Positions 59,001-64,000 of a stretch of 64,000 bases of DNA are shown here, piece after piece. The DNA lies in assembly GCA_022695795.1 (NCBI GenBank), contig MU404065.1, positions 553,902 through 617,901 of the forward strand, written 5' to 3'. Within the stretch, counting starts at the first letter, position 1. Each line of letters starts with the position of its first letter. The notes beneath the pieces are model-generated. The model searched no databases, had not been told where the DNA came from, and worked only from the letters and a program-made list of their open reading frames with translations. The DNA comes from Biscogniauxia marginata. Its lineage: Eukaryota > Ascomycota > Sordariomycetes > Xylariales > Xylariaceae. The position numbers and the translations under genes were made by a program.

Positions 59001-59965
59001 TCCTATCGCACGTACCCCAGATGCTGCAGGTACCTCAGGAACCATCTTAAGCTAGCCCAATTATTGCTTGACCCTGAAATTTGTGACGAATCTCATTCGC
59101 TCGAGGCCTCAAGGGCCCCCCCGGTCCCTCCCCCATGCCTGTGTCTCCCCGTTCATCTGTGAAGTTGCTTTCTTCAGGTTGTCTTCGTACTTGTCCTTCC
59201 TCTGCACCTCTCGCTTGCCTTTCTTGGACCGCTGCTACCTTTCCCCCCTTGCCTTTCGTTGTTCTTCTCCGTCGTTCGCTTGCTTGCTTAGGTCGAGTCA
59301 TCGACGCTCGTCAAGACGTCGCTCTCAAAGTCATTCATTTGGATATCCTCGGTAGCGATCTTTGCAATATTGTCCTCTCTTCCCCCTACCCATCCATTCC
59401 CGGCATAGCGTACACGGGCACCAAGGACCAAACGCTGTACCGGTTAGCAACATTTTCAGGCAAAGCGATCAGACGATCAGAGAGGCGTGTCAAGGTCCGC
59501 TTTTACCCCGAGACCTGCGACGCGATACACTTCCAAGCCGACGGTGTTTCCATCTTCCTTCTGCGTCGGCAATTCGCTCTGGACGGAAACATCGCCCTCT
59601 TCAGAAGACTACAAACTTGTTTCTGTCGATCATCCAGTCTGTCTGGGGCTGGCCCTCGAGCTTTGAGTACACCATTCGCTGCCGCGACGACACAACTACT
59701 TCGCTTCGACATTAGGTAGGCTTGGGTTCTACCTTTGTTTGTCCCCTCGACCTCTGAACTAAGGGGACTCCTTATCCGGTGAGGGCTCGCCTAAGCCAGT
59801 CTTACAGCACCATCGACGCTATCGGCCGCGGACAATTGAGGCCTCTAATTGTCCTTCCCAACGCCTCACTGAAATCGAACGTGCCTGATTTGAACATGTG
59901 GATGTGATCATTGACGACAACCCGAAGACGATTTGAATTGGAGGTTGTTGTGACTTTAATTCGTC
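56073..59965. other. Spacer of 3.9 kb
   Basis: No gene I can support. A minus-strand frame of 118 codons (57859-58215) and plus-strand frames around 59068-59719 are open but unrecognised; the latter may be part of the long leader of the gene at 59966, with a possible leader intron near 59717-59949. An ACACCA-type repeat lies at about 58531-58590. Confidence 0.5.
58531..58590. repeat. (AACACC/AGCACC)n hexanucleotide repeat
   Basis: About ten imperfect hexanucleotide units with A/G/C variation at the second position. It lies in a spacer and encodes only alternating Thr-Asn/Thr-Ser in one frame. Confidence 0.8.
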
Positions 59966-62128
59966 ATGCCTGTACCCCAACCTCTAGTGGCCCTGACGGG
60001 TGGTTGTAGTGTCGTCTTCAACAATACCCTGTATTCATATTCAACATCGGCTTTCCAATCATTGGCTTTGGAGGAAGATGCTGAATGGAAAACACTGCCA
60101 GACGGCCAGTCGGTGAAAGGAGGAGTGTGTGTTGGGTCGACACCGAAAGATTCCTCTGAGGCTGCAATGTTCGTCGTTGGGGGAAAATCGAACTCGTCGG
60201 AATATCCAGGTCTACAAAAGTTTACATATGCGACTGGGAAGTGGGAAACATTGACTCCGCAGGTACCCGTAACGAAGGATCGGGTATATCACAGCGCGAC
60301 GTATATCAATAGCTCCGACTCGATTCTGGTTTACTCCGGATCTACTGATGGTCATCCTAACCTGTCCTCGCAAACCTTTGCAATCTCCGCCTCTGAGCCT
60401 CATGATGTTCTGGCGTTCCAGTCCACCATCTCGCCTCCCGGCGTGGCACCGATCCTTCTGCCATGGTCGGAAACCCAAGTGGCTATGATTGGCGGCAACC
60501 CTACTAACACGAAGGTCATGCTTTTCGAGGCATCCACGTCTTGGACTGATTCTGGGGTGACCTTGGCGGAACCATTACCTAAAAATACGACCTACGTGAA
60601 GGCTACCATCATCCAAGGAGATGATGGAAGCAAACATCTGTATACCTTCGACGCTACTACCTCACCGAATACGGTCAACAGAACGGTTTTGATCGATGCT
60701 AATGGGGCCCCAATGGCTAATGCTGCCCCGACCAGGAACAATGTGGCCGGCCGTGACTTGACCATGGCTAACTGGCCGCGATACAACTCGACTCTGGCGC
60801 CTAAAGCCACCCGAAGCGACTACTCCCTTGCGAGCGATTCGAATGGCTTAATCGTCATGTCTGGTGGGAATGAGGATGATGTATTGACGATTTTCGACGG
60901 TAAGACGAATAGCTGGACAAATATGACGGCTCTGTTCGGATCAACAGCAAACCAAGTTTCTATCCAATCTGAGCCAACGAGTACATCCTCAACGTCGGCA
61001 TCTACAGTTCCAACCACTAGTTCATCCCAAACTGTAGCTGCCCCCGGTTCATCTCAAGAGAAGAGCATCAGTCCTACCACCATTCTTGGCGTCGTTCTCG
61101 GTGTAGTACTCGGAGTGGCCGCCATTCTTATTATCATATTATTGGTGATTAGACAGAAGCGTAAGAAACGGGCTGGTGCTGAGGCGGGACAGATGGGACA
61201 GACGCCGCGAGGGACCAGCGGCGGGACAGATGATAAGGCTTTTTTCCAGCAGCAAAATATACAACCTCCGTCAGGTGGCTACTTCCAGGGCCACAAGCAG
61301 CAAGACTCAGCGGGGTCCTTCTCTTCCATGGCCATCTTAATGGGTAAAGCCCAGCAACCTGCGGTCACCAACGACGCGAAACGCAACTCAACCAGTAGTG
61401 TTTTCTGCAAGCAGTTCAAGAGTAAGATAGGCAGGCCTCAGCTTCAATCGAGCGCCGAACCAGAATTCCTCTCGACAAGAGATCCCCCGAGAGATGAAAA
61501 GTTGGTTTCATTCACGGCGGACACAAGCGACCCTAAGCCTAGAAGCGATGGACCACCTGACCAAGATGGCAACGCGAGGAGGAGTTCAGGCTGGAATCGA
61601 TATTGGTCTACTGGAAGTTCATTGAACATCCTCGGCTTTACAAACAACGGCGAAAGTGCCCGGCGCGATACCGACGCCTCGGCACAAAGCTCGTTCTACT
61701 CGGAGAAGAACCGTATGACGCAGGACTCGGCAACAGTTCCCGCACTACAAGTGGAGGGAAGACCTTCATTTTCTCATGTCCACTCGGCTAGCCCAACGGT
61801 GTCTGAGTACAACCCTTCCGTTCCAGAAATGTCCGGTCAGATCGAGCGACCAGTGTCAGCCGTGTCAGCCTTGTCAGCTGGGTATTCTAGCGGCATCCCA
61901 GCTAGCGTACAGGATGAATGGGACCCAGTGATATCGAAGAAGCCATGGGGTTCTGAACGAGCACCAAGCAGCGCATACAGCCAAAGCATCGTAGGTACTA
62001 ACTGCGCCTACACGACCGCCCTAGGAGCTCCTACCAGCCGTCAGCCTACCGGTATCTCGACACAACCCCAGCTATTCAAGGCATCTACATCAGATATGAG
62101 TTGGCTTAATTTGGGCGACAAAAACTGA
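59966..62128 (+). CDS. Kelch-like single-pass membrane protein, function unknown
   Basis: A single exon of 720 aa. Residues 1-330 contain kelch-like blades (MFVVGG...YPGLQKFTYATGKWETL; LIVMSGGNEDDVLTIFDGKTNSW) and many N-glycosylation sequons (NNT, NSS, NLS, NTT, NRT, NST, NMT), pointing to the lumenal or extracellular side. A Ser/Thr-rich stalk (about 332-365) precedes one membrane helix (373-395) and a basic stop-transfer stretch (RQKRKKR). The tail (about 400-720) is Ser/Gln/Pro-rich and disordered. The layout resembles a wall- or surface-sensor protein. I believe relatives in filamentous fungi are often labelled pre-mRNA splicing factor CLF1, which this architecture does not support. The N-terminus has no clear signal peptide, and stops lie directly upstream in frame, so an unseen first exon or unusual insertion remains possible. 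Confidence 0.75.
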   Translation: MPVPQPLVALTGGCSVVFNNTLYSYSTSAFQSLALEEDAEWKTLPDGQSVKGGVCVGSTPKDSSEAAMFVVGGKSNSSEYPGLQKFTYATGKWETLTPQVPVTKDRVYHSATYINSSDSILVYSGSTDGHPNLSSQTFAISASEPHDVLAFQSTISPPGVAPILLPWSETQVAMIGGNPTNTKVMLFEASTSWTDSGVTLAEPLPKNTTYVKATIIQGDDGSKHLYTFDATTSPNTVNRTVLIDANGAPMANAAPTRNNVAGRDLTMANWPRYNSTLAPKATRSDYSLASDSNGLIVMSGGNEDDVLTIFDGKTNSWTNMTALFGSTANQVSIQSEPTSTSSTSASTVPTTSSSQTVAAPGSSQEKSISPTTILGVVLGVVLGVAAILIIILLVIRQKRKKRAGAEAGQMGQTPRGTSGGTDDKAFFQQQNIQPPSGGYFQGHKQQDSAGSFSSMAILMGKAQQPAVTNDAKRNSTSSVFCKQFKSKIGRPQLQSSAEPEFLSTRDPPRDEKLVSFTADTSDPKPRSDGPPDQDGNARRSSGWNRYWSTGSSLNILGFTNNGESARRDTDASAQSSFYSEKNRMTQDSATVPALQVEGRPSFSHVHSASPTVSEYNPSVPEMSGQIERPVSAVSALSAGYSSGIPASVQDEWDPVISKKPWGSERAPSSAYSQSIVGTNCAYTTALGAPTSRQPTGISTQPQLFKASTSDMSWLNLGDKN

Positions 62129-63916
62129 TATACCCATTGCACCTGTTTGTTCGGCTTTCATCTTTGATTTCTTCAGCGATCGTCTTCATGATCTTGTTAC
62201 GAGTCCTTAATTCATGCCTATCGCTTATACCCAAACCTATGTTCACGGAAGGAGAGAGGGGGCAAGAGAAAAAAGTTCTGGGTTTCGCATTCATGGGCCA
62301 TGCTATTCAACCATAGAATAACCTTTATCACCACCCGGGCGGCGGAAAAGCACACGGGGCTTATTGATCTAAGGCACCACCTATTCTTCTCTTCTCTCCG
62401 GCTGTAAGCCTACCATTCCGACGCACATACAACATACTGCCCCGACATAGCTCCCGGCCCAGTCGATGCAACCCGGCACATTGACTTTTGTTACCAATCG
62501 AGTTCTCTTTCCAACCATCGAATACCCTCACCCTCTTTTGCATTGGAAAGGCGCAAGTCACAACTTTTTTTCTTATCCTCCAACAGCATTCGGACATAAT
62601 TCACCGTCCCACTTTCAAGTACTTTATTTCTCTTTTAGCTGCACATTCTTAGATCTTGGGACTTCTCTCTTGTCTATTCTTTCAGGCTAGACTGGGAGGC
62701 CTTGGCTTGATTCGGCTTGGCCCATATTCTACTCATCATTGATGGACCGTTGTTTATTGCTATTGTTTTGATGGCTGAGATAGCAATCGAGCAAGCGACC
62801 ATTGTAACCCATGTCTACCTACACATTCGTTTGTTCTCGCGATACCAGAACAAACCACCACTATGTCGCCTCACGGCCACCTAAACCTTATTTCGTCCTG
62901 GAGCGACGCCTACTTGCTTCATGTCTATTAATTCTTGTGTGTATAGGAGGGGAAGATGGAGGGGAAGGAGACGGTGTAAGGCTAGTTGTTATAGAGTTGA
63001 AGGGAGTTGGTAGAGATGAGAGGGGAAGGGAGGAAGGGAGGGAGGAAGGGAGTGAGGGAAGTAAAAGGGGAGCGTTTTACAAGGAAAGGGGCAAATGAGT
63101 CGTTCTCACGATTTTTTTTTTCAAGATTTACGTACAGTCAATTGATTTGTTACCTCTTGTGTCGATGGTATACATTTTCATTTCCAAAGACGAGGTAATA
63201 AGTCAATTGTCTGTCGCTGTTCCAAAGATAGTTTCTGGCTTTCCCGTTTCGGGGGAAACCTTTGAGAAGAGATGATGAGAAGAGAACGTTTGCAAAATAC
63301 TTGATGACTTGACTGGAACTTGCGCGAAATTGGTGACTTGCAATACAATTATTACTGATAGCGGCCTATCGACCTTGAGGGTAAATAACATGAATAGTTG
63401 ATCGAGGTTATATCGTATTCAGGGGGTCTATTTACCCAGGTATCTATCTAACTTTCCTATCTCGACAGGTCTGTATTCCTAGGAACATAGCTAATCTACT
63501 AGTCCGTCACCCATTCCTCACTCATCCGAGTCCCACGGGGTATCTATCTACCTAGTTACCCCCCTCGGCGTAAATTTCTCTAGGAGAACAGTAGGAATAT
63601 TCAGTGGTGTTTATTGCACTAAATTTATGGTGCCCCTTCCCGCTCCTCTTCCATTTTCTATTCACTTGCTAAACCTCCCTCCCCTCCCTCATAGCCATTA
63701 CGATCCCAGGTACGGTAAAGTAGGTAGATAAATAGAAGAAATTTCATTCTCGCCAATTCTTCCTTGACTTCTTCCCTCCCTTCCTGTGGGGTGGTGTCTG
63801 GGATGGATTGGATGGACGGATGAGGATTACTAGAAGGAATACACACATAGTACAAAAGAAAAAAAAAGAAGATACGATTATAAACTTCTAAACCCCGTCC
63901 TCCTCCTCTCTTCTTT
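62129..63916. other. Spacer of 1.8 kb up to the window end
   Basis: No gene supported. It contains GGGA-type purine repeats (about 63003-63060), a T-run (63112-63121), CTATCTA/CCTA motifs near 63440-63460 and 63540-63555 and a C/T-rich stretch near 63660-63690. Confidence 0.6.
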
Positions 63917-64000
63917 GCGCGCGGGGGGGGGGGGGCCGGGGGGGGGGGGGCGGGGGGGGGCGGGCGGGGGGGGGGGGGGGGGGGGGGGTGGGGGGGGGGA
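63917..64000. other. Poly-G low-complexity end, likely artefact
   Basis: From 63923 to 63999 almost every base is G, broken by a few C and one T. This is unlike all other sequence in the window and unlike fungal telomeres (TTAGGG type). It resembles the false G calls of two-colour sequencing or a collapsed contig end. Confidence 0.75.

Noticed and set aside
59135..59719. 194-codon plus-strand frame before the kelch-like gene
   Set aside because: Two overlapping frames are open, neither shows family motifs, and the region fits a pyrimidine-rich leader better than a gene.

Overview
This window looks like nuclear DNA of a filamentous ascomycete (Pezizomycotina; a Sordariomycete is my guess, not shown). 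The signs are short introns of about 48-210 nt with GTANGT-type donors, CTAAC/CTGAC-like branch sites and YAG acceptors; a HET-domain gene; long spacers; and a typical filamentous-fungal gene set (RIM15, MPH1, MEX67, fungal TFIID subunits, a fungal seven-helix receptor). I placed exon boundaries by eye from splice signals, reading-frame continuity and family motifs.

Layout. 1-563: 3' part of a lysophospholipid acyltransferase gene. 4465-10237: RIM15-type PAS/AGC-kinase/receiver gene. 12393-14447 (minus): HET-domain gene. 14448-22214: about 7.8 kb with no gene I can support. 22215-24024: four-exon seven-transmembrane receptor. 25309-26583: GH5-type glycosidase. 26584-30605: gene-poor stretch holding an internally deleted GH15 remnant (27604-28006, minus). 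30606-34267: F-box protein ending in a CaaX box. 35686-36601 (minus) and 37499-39112 (plus): divergent TAF3-like and TAF7 genes of TFIID. 40233-41153 (minus) and 41747-42214 (minus): mitochondrial ribosomal protein mL54 and an NDUFB10-type complex I subunit. 42773-44334: nucleolin-like (Nsr1/Gar2-type) protein. 46625-47953: low-complexity membrane protein with an Atg8-binding-like motif. 49438-53015 (minus) and 53805-56072 (plus): divergent MPH1 helicase and MEX67 mRNA exporter. 59966-62128: kelch-like single-pass membrane protein. 62129-64000: spacer ending in an abrupt poly-G tract that is probably an assembly artefact.

The right-hand part (30-56 kb) is a housekeeping block: transcription initiation, mitochondrial translation and respiration, rRNA processing, DNA repair and mRNA export, often in head-to-head pairs. 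The left-hand part (10-30 kb) is accessory-like: a HET gene, long empty spacers, a decayed glycosidase and scattered TAGG/CCTA simple repeats. I saw no convincing tRNA, 5S rRNA, CRISPR array or intact transposon.

The observations most worth following are a coding-like, coiled-coil 66-codon extension directly behind the TAF7 stop codon; the GH15 remnant whose N-terminal and catalytic pieces are joined in one frame; glutamate at the phosphoacceptor position of the RIM15 receiver; a CaaX box on the F-box protein; a candidate Atg8-interacting motif in a membrane protein; a 12-copy GWGGGCT-type motif array behind the nucleolin-like gene; and a nested inverted repeat behind RIM15.
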